DNA of 64,000 bases from Syngnathus acus (taxonomy: Eukaryota > Chordata > Actinopteri > Syngnathiformes > Syngnathidae): positions 6,297,412 through 6,361,411 of the forward strand of contig NC_051102.1 in assembly GCF_901709675.1 (NCBI RefSeq). Reading direction: 5' to 3'. The position numbers and the translations under genes are program-made. Below the pieces are notes generated by a model. It had not been told where the DNA came from and searched no databases. It saw only the letters and a list, made by a program, of their open reading frames with translations. Position 1 is the stretch's first letter. Each line of letters starts with the position of its first letter. Below are positions 24,001 through 36,100 of the stretch, one piece after another.

Positions 24001-24548
24001 TGCTAAATAAAAACTAATTTCACCTAAAAAGATTTAATCGCATCGTTGATAAAAATAATTGTAAAAATGTGTTGAGTGTTATTGTTTCACTAAGAAAAGA
24101 GCGTGTGTACAACTATGGAAAACTTTTGACACTTTTTAAAATTCACTACAAGCCAATTCTTTAATTCAGCGTGCAGCGTGAGCAATATATTATCATGTTG
24201 TATTATGCATTGCGTGTTTACCTCCGAAACTATAGTATAGCTCTCATTACTGAAGATCCATCCATCCACGCATCGATCTGTGCCGTTGCACGGTTCGACC
24301 GCCTCGCTCCAGTTCGCATCCACTTTGGACGGATAACAGCTGGAAGAATTCCCGTCGCAAGGCATGGACTTCAACCAATTCCTGCATTGATAAGCCGGCG
24401 TGTCCGCGATGAAGATGGGCATTACTCCCATGTAGCCGCACGGTATTACCGTTAAACTTAGCAAAACCATAATAAGAATTTGGTAGCGGCCATATTCTCC
24501 CAGAATAGCCACGACCCTGTCCAAGTGTTGATAATCCTCACACGACAT
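21000..24548 (-). CDS. SLC22 family organic cation/carnitine-type transporter (OCTN-like)
   Basis: Twelve-helix major facilitator of the plasma membrane. Ten coding exons: 24548-24222, 23408-23305, 23067-22913, 22671-22500, 22338-22197, 22116-22022, 21925-21711, 21620-21438, 21358-21223 and, less surely, 21039-21000; total 1569 bp, 522 residues, fully in phase. Exon sizes 104, 155, 172, 215, 183 and 136 bp match the classic SLC22 exon pattern. Seen: the first membrane helix; a large extracellular loop (residues 50-109) with six Cys and N-glycosylation sites at 67, 79, 88 and 101; the MFS signature GQLSDRYGRKP from residue 139; [12 protein letters not shown] from 256; and ELYPTVVRN at 433-441. 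Known relatives carry carnitine or organic cations; the substrate here is not known. Introns 2 and 8 start with GC. The nearest family members by eye are SLC22A4/5, so a symbol is not given. Start: ATG 24548 ([10 protein letters not shown]); an in-frame ATG at 24572 is the alternative. Confidence 0.88.
21438..21620 (-). CDS. SLC22-like exon 8 with GC donor
   Basis: Exactly 183 bp, again the family size, encoding [16 protein letters not shown] through ELYPTVVRN to CPYVIYIG. The donor is GCAAGT at 21437-21432; the intron is only 79 bp and ends in TTGCAG at 21359. Confidence 0.85.
23305..23408 (-). CDS. SLC22-like exon 2 with GC donor
   Basis: Exactly 104 bp, the usual size of this SLC22 exon. 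It ends in the middle of the Arg codon of GQLSDR. The only donor that keeps the frame with the next exon (YGRKPVLF) is GCAAGT at 23304-23299, a GC-AG intron. Confidence 0.85.
24222..24548 (-). CDS. SLC22-like exon 1 (first helix and extracellular loop)
   Basis: Encodes residues 1-109, with [19 protein letters not shown] forming the start of helix 1 and a Cys-rich, glycosylatable loop up to [11 protein letters not shown]. The donor GTAAAC starts at 24221; the exon ends at a codon boundary and exon 2 continues [10 protein letters not shown], the usual SLC22 order. Confidence 0.88.
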
Positions 24549-27500
24549 TATTGCATGGCACACTGCAATCAAAACGATGTCTGCGATCTCCTGAAAGAGG
24601 CGTCAACTCACGTGCATGACTTTATCTTTTAAATAAACAATCACTAATTTAGAGATCTGGAAGATAAAGAGACGTGAAAAAGTTCCAAAGTTGAACATTA
24701 ATGGAAGCTACCGTGGACTTTGCTGTCAGAGTGACTTGGAAAAATATACAAGAGAAATGGAAGGTCAAGAGGAATTGTCTGCAGAGCTCTGAAAAGGTCA
24801 AATGACAATTGTTACTTTTTGTTTGTTCCAGAGCCCCCCACAGCAAAACTTAGGAGTTTACTTTTAAATGAGAAGCCTGCAATAGGCATAGTGCGAAAAT
24901 TGAAGTAAAATAAATTAAAAAAAGCTTACAAATGGTATTGAAAGTTTTTTAGACATCGAATCATTAATATGATCAATGTCGTCAAATAAATGAAAATAAT
25001 TAATTAGTGATTTACATATGGACTTATTGATGATGCCGCAGAGATCACAATTTAAACAATATATTTGAAAAACACAACTAGAAATAAGTCACTTAGACAC
25101 GTATTGTGCAATCAATGACCACAAGGTGGTGCTATTAAAGCCAATACCATAATGGTTAACTGGTATAATCGTGTTGAAAAAGTAATATATTTACTTTAGT
25201 TTGACTGTGTCATAGTGCAAATGTATACTTCAGTCGCTGGTGTGAAAATGTTATGTGGAAAATAGTATTAAATTCCTCCCAGATATTTCTAAATAAGAAA
25301 ATCCGTTATTTCTTATAACGTGATCTCAACTAATCATTTCAAATTGCCTAGTGGTCAATTTGGAGACAAATCAAGGAAAGGTTGGAAATGATCAATCAGT
25401 TCCAATTCCAAATATTTTGGGAAGGATTTGTACTGGGTCATGTAGCATCATTGGTCAGTACAGCATCAGTGACCTTTCTTCTAATGATCCCTAAACCTTG
25501 ACTTTTTTTTGTGTGCACAATCCGTAACCACGGTAACGCTCTCAACCAGAACGTGGCAATGTCCTCTGACCCTTGCCTCAGTGACCTTTGGCCCAAAAGG
25601 TCAGTCAACAGGGTCACGGGTTCAGCTTTTGCAAGAGGACAGTAAAAGCACTTCACTGATTGGCTATCATTTGCCCTTTCCATACCCTCATCTATGTAAT
25701 TGGCATATTGACCAACTGGCCCCTTTGCACATTGTTAGCAGCACCTTAACCTGTTTACACTGGATGGAGTGGAGCACAAAGGCCGCCCCGTGCGATACTC
25801 GAGAGCGCAATCTATGCCTTAGGTGTGCATTTGGCATTTCCCCCACTGTTTTTGCTTTCATCGTCCCCGTTCTCCAAATCACGGAGGAGAATCTAAAAGC
25901 GCTAAATCAACTGATGGAGTGTCGCCCTTCTCCGGATGATTACAGTCGTTTAACTGAAAGGCTAACAGCGTGGAAAGCGTTCCACCTGCGAGGAGCACTT
26001 GGGGCTCACCCCGAGCGCTCTTGCTCGCTCTCTCCCTCCTGATGATCAATGCCTCCTAGGCCAGTCACTTGTCAATATCGCTACATTAATTTGAGGGACT
26101 ACGTGGCGGAGAAGACAATAGGTGGGGTGGGGGGGGGCTCTCTGCAGGTAAAGGGAGGCATGGTGGAGTGGAGAGGGGTGAGGGGATGGATCAAGGCACA
26201 TGCATGGAGACAAGGACATGGGAAGGAGAGAGGCAGGAGGAGGAGAAATGGAGGAGGCTGAAGGCTGGAAGTGCAAACAAAGAGGCCATCTTTCCACTCA
26301 TTCCACACAGCTGTCTTCATTTCTGACAGCTACATCGAAATCATTTATAAATAAGAGATAAATAGCATTTATAAATTATTTCCCACTACAGAAAGGAATA
26401 AAGATGTCGCAAATGTGGCCCATGAATCGTACCTGATGTAGCCGAAACGACTTCCTGCGTTTATAGGCGGCAATAAAAAACTGATGAGTTGCTCAATAAC
26501 GATTCCCTCTTCTATTATTTGGACGCTCTCCCTTTGGGCTCTTGTGATAGTTTTCCAGGGGTCATGTGACCTTTCACCTCTCACCCCCCCTTCACTGAGC
26601 TCACGTGGATTACACAAGGGAGTGACTAACGGCGTCCGGCATCATTCGACAGCGAGCTTCATTTGCTCGTCAAATCAAAATAGCATCTACATATGCAAAG
26701 AACGATACATGAAATATTGTGCAGGACAAAAAAAAAAAAAATCTTCAAGAACTTTTAGCTATTAAACTTTTACTTAAGTACACATTTTATTTAACATTTA
26801 TAGGCAGTATATTTTAATCGAATGATTACGTAATCAAAATATTTTTTTCTCATTTTTGATGAACACTAGGGCTTAATGTTGCTCAAGTTGTTGGTACTTG
26901 AAGAGTCAAGTATTTTTTCAGGTGGTACTTGGTACAAAAACTGTGAACCACTAATATGTATATATTGAATATTAAAATGATGAATTAATTGATTATGATG
27001 ATTTGTCAATTATTATTTATTTCATTTTTTGTTAGGTGGTGTGTTTTCTGATATCGGCATCACACTTTTTCCACAGAGGTGTATATTGCGCTTTGCTTGT
27101 GTGCAAAATGTTCACCTTTTGTCAAAAGACTTATTGCTAAACATTTTGAAAGTCCTCAGGCTTGACTATCGAGTGAGACTTGCTTCAGTGAATATTTCAG
27201 CCTACAGGAATTCTTGGAAGTAATGGTCTGCTAGGTAACTACACTGCATTGGACTCAATAGTTTCTCCACAGTACAAAGATTTTTGAGGCCAATGTCAGA
27301 TGGGGGGGGGGGGGGTGGTCTAGCGTGCACTTTAAAAACTTTGTTAAAACTGAGGAAAATTTGGAACATTTATAAATTGCAACAGTGAATACAGCTCTGC
27401 GTAGGCTCTCCAGATTTTCCAGCTCTCCTGCGATCTAATGGGTTATTTGTCATCGGCAGAGTAAAGGATTTTTAAAAGTCAAGCCAGGCCCGACTCCCTC

Positions 27501-27562
27501 CCTATCCGTGCTCGCACCCCCCCCTCTAGTTCCCACTACCCCCCTGACACTTGCAATGGGAG

Positions 27563-27581
27563 ATCGATGGCTTATTGATCA
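27563..27581 (+). promoter_or_regulatory. Pair of Onecut-type sites upstream of onecut3
   Basis: ATCGATGG (27563-27570) and ATTGATCA (27574-27581) are 11 bp apart, both fitting the Onecut target core ATCRAT on one or the other strand. Confidence 0.3.
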
Positions 27582-30398
27582 ACTCTCTCTATCGCCAACC
27601 CACCAGACTAATCACCTTAACACCAGCCCCGGCTCTCTCTCCGTCCCTGTTGCTCACAAATAGAACTCACGTTTGAACACGGAGAACTTTCAAACTAACC
27701 CAATGTTAAATGTACACGCCTTTGTCTCCTTAGCGTCATCAATAGTTGGCAAACAGAGTCTAATGCGTCGGATGAAATGAGAATATGTAAAGCTGGCAAG
27801 CGCTCTTCATCTATTTCTCATTTCTCTCCGTCCACCTCTTCTTGCTCTCTGTCTTCATCTTTCTCTGTCTGTCTTTGTCCAAGGCTAAAATCAATGGGGT
27901 GTATGAAAGTGGCATATTTCTCACATTTTCCCAGCCATCCATCTAGATCATGTTCATGGGAGTACAGCACGAAGCGCTGAGACGGAAATAAACGTCGGGG
28001 AAGAGTTTTGTGCGTACGATGCCAACTGATTTTTTTGCAATTTCAAAGCAATCATTCTCGTAATGCGTGTTATACATTGTTATGAAATACATTTTCTGGC
28101 TTGACAACCTGGAAAGAAATGTAGTCGTTACTGTGAACAAGAACGGCCAATCCTGGAACTAACAGGATTTGAACTACCATACGAGGGGACGTTTTGAGAG
28201 CACTGGACATTATTTTGTGATGTTAAACAAATGTCCATTAAATTCACATTCCACTGGCATATATTCTTTATCCTCTGTGAAAATTGACTAATATTATTGC
28301 AGTCCTCAGTCACTGGAAGTCGTTTTAAAACTCTTCTTGGTTTGTGTCTGCACGACTGCATTATACTCCCCCTGGTGGCCAAGTCGTGCACAACAGGAAG
28401 AAGTCAATAAAATAATCATGATGCAGTAACTGCAAAAGTATTCACACTATGTGCTACTGTGAAGTTTACGACGAGATAGAAATAATTTACCCTTCCTCTG
28501 CTAATTCTTGGTTTCCGAATTGTTCGAGAGCCTGTTTTGAAGATCTCGTGGTTGTTGTTGGATTTTGGAGCAATGATGTCCAATGCGTCCCTTCTGGCTT
28601 TGTCGCAGCCTATGTCTCATAATCTGTTACTTTGCCTCTGTATAGGCAAGATAAGAGTTTTCCCTCCTAAAGCTTTTCCTGCTCCCAGTGCTGAAATGAA
28701 ATACCCATAATCCCTAGAGGAGAATCAAAGCGACCTATGACCTTTAGATATGAAATGCTTCAAGACCATATCGCGCGGTGTTGCTTGAATGGACCCGTTA
28801 AAATTGCTTCTGTTGATCAAAGCACACAAAATAAAGTCGTTTTTGAAAAAGAATGTCGTTCAAGAATGAACTTAACAGTTTGTTAAGTGCAGAGGCAATA
28901 TTGCTTTGCTATACTTAAACACACACAGCAATTGATCGGCCATTCGGTCTCAGTATGTCTTTTCATCTGTTACTTAGCAACCATGCCTGAGAGGATATGG
29001 ACACACAAGTAGTTTTATTTCTGTGCATATTCAATTGATGAATAGACATGTGATTAATGAAAATGTCATCATTTTGTCTTGAAATGCTGAACAACCAAAG
29101 GCCCTTGAAATTAGAGTCTTTTGGGGGAAAGATGAATTCAATGATCTGTCAATCAATGCATCTGAAGGTAATAATATTTAGGGACTGTGTCATCCTAGCT
29201 GTTATGGGAATTTTTGTTTCCCCATGTCGTATTAAAATGGCCTTAATGGTGTTCACATGTAAAAAAGATAAATAAATATTGCATTCAGGTGCAAATGGCA
29301 TATACGAATTGAACATACAAATATCTTTATTTTATTCTAAATATCATTTTGGTACAATTTGAGTAACATGCACACCCAAAAGCCAAGACGTAACTTTGAC
29401 CTCTGAATGTTTGTGAATATTTTTTTTTTCTTGATACGATGGATTTTAAAATGCCAATCTGATTTTTTTGGACCCTCAAAATTGCAACACGCACTTTTGA
29501 GTGTGGCATCTATCCTGTATGTTGATGAATGGCTTTGCACAATTCAATTTGAAATAGACACAATTCATTTCACAATAATTATAATATTGTTTGAGAAAAT
29601 ACGTGAATGTAATTTAGACTCTGTCAAACACAAAATTACTCAATATCCAGTTTTATATATAAGTTTAGAAATACATTATGTTCAGTTAAATGGACTATTT
29701 ATAATTTTGCAACATTTATAATTTCTTTTATTTTCAGATGTATTGATTATTTATTTTGTCTTTTTCCCATGCTTTAATCCTTGAGAATTAATATTATTAT
29801 TTTCTCTGTGATTTTTGAGAGTGAGATTTAATCTTAACGAGATAAACTCTGGAAGTTATAGCATGACAGCATTTGTTTTTTATTTGCTATACTTGCACAT
29901 AAAATAAGCTGTTCTTGCTGCCCGATACTGTTCTCTGCACCATTTAACACTTTATACATGTGTATCTAAATTCAATAAGTTTGTTCCAACATAACACTCC
30001 ATACATAATGGCCTCTTAGAGGACCATATAATTTCAGGATATAATTAAGGGAGAAGAGTAAAAATACGTTTTCAAAAATAAGAAAATTATTTTAGGTTAA
30101 AAAAAAAATAAGAATAAAAATTACCTGTTAGGTGTCGTCTTTGCCATCATAGCCGCTTCGACGTAAAGAAGACAAACAGGCCACGACGAGCCTTGCTGGA
30201 GGAAAAAAAAAAAAAAAAAAAAAGAGTTAAGCCTTTTTTTCCTTCGTTAAAACACGCCGCGTGACGTTTATTTTATCCGTCGTGTTTCTAGTGTCACTCA
30301 TTGGCGAGGCACAGGTCAAAAGAATGAAGCAGCCCGACAAAACGATCTCCCACAAACGTTTCTGTATTTAGGGAAGCACGTTGACTGCGACTGAAGTG

Positions 30399-30413
30399 AT
30401 CGATGATCGATAC
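30399..30413 (+). promoter_or_regulatory. Overlapping Onecut-type sites, 1.7 kb upstream of onecut3 ATG
   Basis: ATCGATGATCGATAC holds two ATCGAT cores; a further AATCAATT is at about 30426. Such sites would allow Onecut proteins to bind their own gene's upstream region. Confidence 0.35.
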
Positions 30414-31789
30414 ATTGAACTTTGCAATCAATTGCACAACTGGGGAACAAACAGCTTAACCACGGAGCTTTATCACATATCCGAGAATAACAGGGGCCTT
30501 TTTGTGCTCATCTTTGTCAACCTCTCATTCTTTTTTAATTCGCTAAAATAATACAATGTGAGGCCTCCATCACACGATTTATTTTACGTGTGTGTTTTTT
30601 TTTTAAAAGCTTGGTTCTAAAATCGGTGTGGATTTATTAATTATTTTTATAATTTCGGAGATATTGACTTTTTAAGTTTTATACATTTTAACCTAAAAAC
30701 AAATATTTTTCTAGGTTATCCTATACGTATACAGTAGGCTATTTTGTTTACCTACATTTGTTAGTAATATTTATTGTTTAATCTAAACACTATTTACGTT
30801 GGTCGGTATGTGTTGAAATTATTCCAGTGATACACACACACGCGCGCCCACACACACGCCTACCTGCTATTTGGTTCTCTGATCGTTGCCACACTGTCAC
30901 ACTGATTATTGAAGGCTTATAAAAAAATTTAGCTACTACATTTCCCAAATTGTTCGTTGGATGAAAAAAAAAAAAAATTACGCATCTGCATTAAGTATAC
31001 TAATTGCATGAATGCCAGCAATACAAACCTGCTATACCATATAGGGACATTAAGATTTCTTGTGCTAGTTTAAAGGAAGTTGACTTTTATATATAGTGAT
31101 GGTCATCATTCATTACATTTTAAAAGCCTTTTTTTTTTTAACTTTTGGGGGAAAACATCAATAGATTTCCAATCCATAACTAGTTGCATGTCATATTTGG
31201 TGTCTGTGTCAAACGTGAAAATAATTCAAGTTTCTTTTTTATAAATGTAACTCTCTCTATATAGTGATGTGCAGTGTTCTTGCTCGATCCTAACTTTGCG
31301 ACCTCTGTAACCCGACACATGGCCCTCCGTAGCCCCCCTTCTACCCGAGCTTCGTCATTAATCTCTGTCAGTCAATATTTCGATCAGCTTTATCACTAAG
31401 CGTATAAATGCAAAACTACAGTGGGAAAACAAAAACAAAGTTTATCTATTTGTGCGGAAACAGATAGTAAACGGATTTTTTTATTTGTTTGTTTTGCAGG
31501 TTTGTTTGTCCCTGCAAAGATTCGAAAGAAATACATGCGAGAAATATCACATGTGCCGCCTCAGAGGGTCTGATTCCTCGTATATGCTCTTTTTCGTATT
31601 TCTAAATATATATATTATTATCATTATATTTTGGATTTTAAGTGGAATTTCTATTTCTAACAAGTAATCTGCGGTTTGACTTTTAGAAATATATGTTTTG
31701 CGGGATCAAATGTTTTCCACCCCTGCACTAAATGATCACACCTCTTAAGTGTTACAAATCCATCGTGGCGAGTTTCAAGCGAGGTGGTG

Positions 31790-32107
31790 GGGGCTAAATC
31801 TGCGCGCGTGCCCGCAGATGCGCGTCAACGCCTCTCAGGCACGCGGATGGGAGCGCTGTTGGATCAGAGATGAGATATAACGGCGTCCAGCCACACTGCG
31901 CGCTTAAAGCTCCACGACTCTGCGAGGACGCGCCACACCTGCGCGCGTGGGAACAACACAAGTTGTCCACGCCGGATTGGACCGATCGAACGTTTCTAAT
32001 CAATGGATCGGCGTTCACATGTTTTGGTCATTTTAGTACTCGAGGACGGCGAGGAGGCTTAGTGAAGAGGGAGAGACACGGGTGAAGGTGGGGTAGGGGG
32101 GGAACAG
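31790..32107 (+). promoter_or_regulatory. onecut3: onecut3 5' UTR / promoter CpG island
   Basis: GC- and CpG-rich DNA (for example GCGCGCGTGCCCGCAGATGC near 31802) runs directly into the coding exon. An upstream reading frame, 31870-32085, ends 22 bp before the main ATG and could act as a uORF if transcription starts upstream of it. The start site is not determinable. Confidence 0.45.
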
Positions 32108-33158
32108 ATGGAGCTCACCATGGAGAACCTTCACAGCATCTCCTCGCACTCCCAGGTGGGGAACCTGATGAGCTCGCGGCCGTCGCCTTCCCCCAGCTCG
32201 GCTTCACGGAATCTGGTGTCGCACGGCCCCGGCGCTCGCACGGCGATGGTCTCCGGCATGACTTCCATCCTGGAAAGCTGCGGCGGGGACTACCGGGCCG
32301 ATCCGCACCTGCATCCGTCCATCAGCATGTGCGAGAACGGCATGAGTTTGAGCAACACGTACACGACGCTGGCGCCGCTGCAGCATCTACCTCCCATCTC
32401 CACCGTGTCGGAGAAGTTTCACCATCCGCACTCGCATCACCACGCCGCGGCCCATCAACGACTCTCCTCCGGGAATGTCAGCGGCAGCTTCACACTCATG
32501 CGAGACGACCACCGCGGGCTCGCCCCCATGGGCAATCTGTACAATCACTACCCCAAAGAGATGTCTGGCATGGGGCACGGCTCGCTGTCCCCGCTGCCCA
32601 GCGGCCTGGGCTCCTTGCACAACCCCCAGCAGCCGCTCTCGTCCTACGGCCCGAGCGCGCACCTGCCCGCCGAAGCGAAGATGCTTTCCCCCGTGTCGGG
32701 TTTCGAGTCCCACGGCTCCATGCTGTCCCGGAGCGAGCAAGAGCACCTGGCGAGGAGTTTAGGCGGCCACGGCCACAGCATGATCTCCAACTTAAACGGC
32801 ATGCACCACCACCCGCACAGCCACCTTCACTCGCAGCCCGGCGGCGCGGTGATGCTGGCGGACCGCGAGAGGCACGGCCACGGCAGCGGGCAGGGGGTCG
32901 CGGGCTCGGGGATCCAGGCGGAGGAAATCAACACAAAAGAAGTGGCTCAGAGAATAACGGCGGAATTGAAGCGATACTCCATCCCGCAGGCCATATTCGC
33001 CCAGAGGATCCTCAGCCGGTCCCAGGGGACGCTCTCGGACCTGCTGCGGAACCCCAAACCCTGGAGTAAGCTAAAGTCCGGCCGGGAGACGTTTAGGAGG
33101 ATGTGGAAGTGGCTGCAAGAGCCGGAGTTCCAGCGGATGTCTGCTCTGAGACTCGCCG
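32108..33158 (+). CDS. onecut3: onecut3 coding exon 1 (N-terminus and CUT domain)
   Basis: 350 codons plus one base. The donor G|GTAAGA is at 33159-33160, right after LRLA, the usual Onecut exon boundary. The open frame runs on past the donor to a chance stop, which must be ignored. Confidence 0.9.
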
Positions 33159-36100
33159 GTAAGAAAGTGTCATTTTATCACTATTACATCACAGAATTGA
33201 TCGGAACTTGTAAAAGCACCCAATCAACTTGCACGCGTCTCGCATTTCAGCACCATGGAGAGTTATTGCAGTGAAACAAAGCAGTCTTCAGCACTAATCC
33301 ACCTTGAGCGGGGTTTCCTAACCTTTAAACATATAAACATGTTTATAAGTACAAAAATGTAAAATATACGTGCACGTATATTTTACATTTTTGAAAATTT
33401 CACAGCGCGCAAAAAAAGTCACAAAAAGCAGATACACATTTATTTTCTGTACCTTTTGCTAACGGCGTTTAATTTCTGCCTGTCATTTTACGTACATATA
33501 AAGATAACTGAATAAAGCTGTATTACTTTTACTAAAAATATATATATATATTTCAATTAAAGATTTCTAACGGCACACTGTTTCGGAATCACTGACCCAT
33601 ATATCTTAAGAAAGAGTGTTCTTTAGTTTTACAAACTGCACCTGTCTTTCAGTTTTCAGCCCCAAAGCACAGTAAATGCGCAATAAATAAAAATACAATT
33701 TCCAGACTGCAAACAAGATGTTAGGCTCGTGAGCCAACTTTGAGCGGGAGAAAGCTGGGGTGACCCCAGGCTGCCTGATCAATACGCCAGTTCCCACTCT
33801 CCCTTTTAAATGTGGCACACAGATCAATACTCGTATTGGGAGCTGAAAGACGCAATAACCACACGCTCCGTGTGACTTTTCATTAGGCAGACTGTTGGAA
33901 GAGCTCTAAAATTAGAACACAACACAGGTAGGGCGTGAAAAGTGGTTACCACGAGTGTGCTTGACATTAGATGAAATATTTAAGATGACATGTTTTAAAG
34001 AGCATTTCAAATAATTGGATTAGTCAATATAGTTGTTTGTAAAAAAATAATAATAGACAATTCTCAGGATGATACACATTATAATTGACATGCATGTTTA
34101 TTTAGCTTCAGTGACAGGACCAATCGAAACATATTGCGCAATGCTCCGTTTAGAATATTTCATAACTCTGGATATCGCTATTTTTGGTCAAGTCGACATA
34201 ATGTTTTGGCTGACTGGTGTAGTTATGGATTCCTAAAAGGGTGAAATGGGAAATTATTTAATTATTCATTTCAATTACAATAAATAAATCTTTGTTGGTC
34301 TATCTATGACAGCGATGTAGCGTGACAGGTATGACACAAAATGCAGAAGATGACAATCCACCTTCATACAACAGAATAAATCATGTTCTCTCTCGAGTCG
34401 ATCAGCTTTGTGTTCACTTAAATTGAGACAAGATCTTTATTTTAGTGTTCATACTATAGGTGACGTTTTTTGTTGGTGGTGTCTTGTGAGATATTTCTCT
34501 AGGTGTCTTAACTCACTAAACATTGGCTATCCCGAAGACAAACAGAAGTTTCTTTTACACTTTACGTATCCTGCAAAATAGGGGAGAAGACCTGTCATTT
34601 TTCTGCCTTTTACACAGAACACAGCAAATTGCTGAAATGGTGTGAATTTGACTTATCAATGTTATGTCAGCTGTTAAACTTCACATGCATTCTTTTGCTG
34701 ACATTAATACAAAAGGGCGATGTGGATAAATTATACATCACACTTAGCATGGATAGCTAGCTAGCTACATGATAGATAGCCAGATGATAGCTAGATAGAG
34801 GAGAGACAGATAGATGATAGATGATAGATAGATAATAGATAGATAATAAACAGATGATAGATAATAGATAGATAGATGATAGATGGATATACTAGATGAT
34901 AAATAGATAGGGATTATCAGATGAGGTTGTGAGTGTCATGAGTAGTGTAACTCCGTCCTTTTTGTGTTTGCCTGGCTTTGCACATTGGCGATCAATAGTC
35001 CTGTTTCCTAATCTCCCCTCCCCCTTTTCTATATATTTCCCCTCCACGCTCTGCAGCATGACAGTAACGTCATGAAAACACATCGCTGCCGGCTCACCTT
35101 AGTAAAAGGCAGCCAGTCGGTTTCGCTTGAAGAACGTCAACACGTAATGGATCGGAGGATGCCGAGGGTGAAAGCTGAGCAAAGGCAAACAAAGCCTCAA
35201 GCTCAATCGCTGACTCGACTCTCAGAGATCCGTCAGTGGATGTCACACATCGGGATCCGAGTTGGGTGAAACTTGAGCGGGACAAGTTTAGGTGAGGGGA
35301 ATGACATGGAATATAAGAGCTGTATAAGGCTGTGCGATGCCATTGATTGAGTGAAGGCAGCCAGGCAGGTCTGCGTTTTGTGTGAACAGCCTGATAGAGG
35401 CAGGCTAGTGAAAGGATCAATAGCGACCTTAATAATTGATAAGCATGAGGGAGACGGAGGGCTGGGGGAAGAAAGGCAAGGCAGAAAGTGGTGGCGTAAG
35501 CTGCTTGGAACAGCATCTTCTAGGTAAGCAAAGTCAAATGTGTGGTTCAACACTCCATCTCACACACGAAAAAGGGCATGTAAGTGGTTTGGGGAGAACA
35601 CCCCGGAACATCCTGACAAACACGGTGTACATTTACATCGGCAAAATGCTACACAATGCAATGGGGTGGCCAAATTGTGACAAACGAGTGTCCCGCCGTT
35701 GTCACAAACGAACTTACAGAGAGCATCCGTTCAGTTTCGATGCTTAATTCTGCTCGTGTCAGCAAATCCAAGGTTGTGATGTCATTTGATTTTAAGGCTT
35801 GCTTCACGGCTTTTGTCATACATCTGTGTGTGTTCACATGTATGTGCATGCGTGTGTGTGTGACTGGGTTATAGAGTGTGTCTGCACTATACATTGTTCA
35901 GGCTTATCTGACTCGCGCTGAATCGCTATTGATTTCCTCTCTTCTGCTCTCTTCGGTGCTCTCCCTCCTTCCTTCCCTTGTTTCCTCCTCATTTCACGTC
36001 TGGCTCTGGACCAGCACATCATTCCTTTGCCCTGCACCCTTATTTCCCTCCTAAAACACAAGTGTGGAAAATGATCAAACGGTGTGAGTGCAAGCAAGAG

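Larger units (their letters stand above)
24549..31789. other. Intergenic DNA, probable onecut3 upstream regulatory region
   Basis: No gene is supported in 7 kb between two divergent genes. Long GC-poor parts alternate with blocks of balanced composition (about 27400-27800 and 28480-28780) that look less like decayed repeats. Onecut-type sites occur at 27563-27581 and 30399-30413. A CTCF-like CCCCCTGGTGGCC is at 28368-28380 and G runs lie near 27302. Confidence 0.45.

Noticed and set aside
25509-26042. 177-residue plus-strand open frame in the intergenic region
   Set aside because: No recognisable domain, mixed composition, no promoter or splice context, and the frame is within the length expected by chance in 64 kb. 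It does not extend any neighbouring gene.
32329-33069. 246-residue plus-strand frame inside onecut3 exon 1, and minus-strand frames at 32204-32746
   Set aside because: They overlap the onecut3 coding exon in other frames; high GC content removes stops. The onecut3 frame is clearly the conserved one.
34751-34910. CRISPR-like or structured repeat
   Set aside because: It is an irregular (GATA)n microsatellite with no spacers; CRISPR is not expected in a vertebrate genome.
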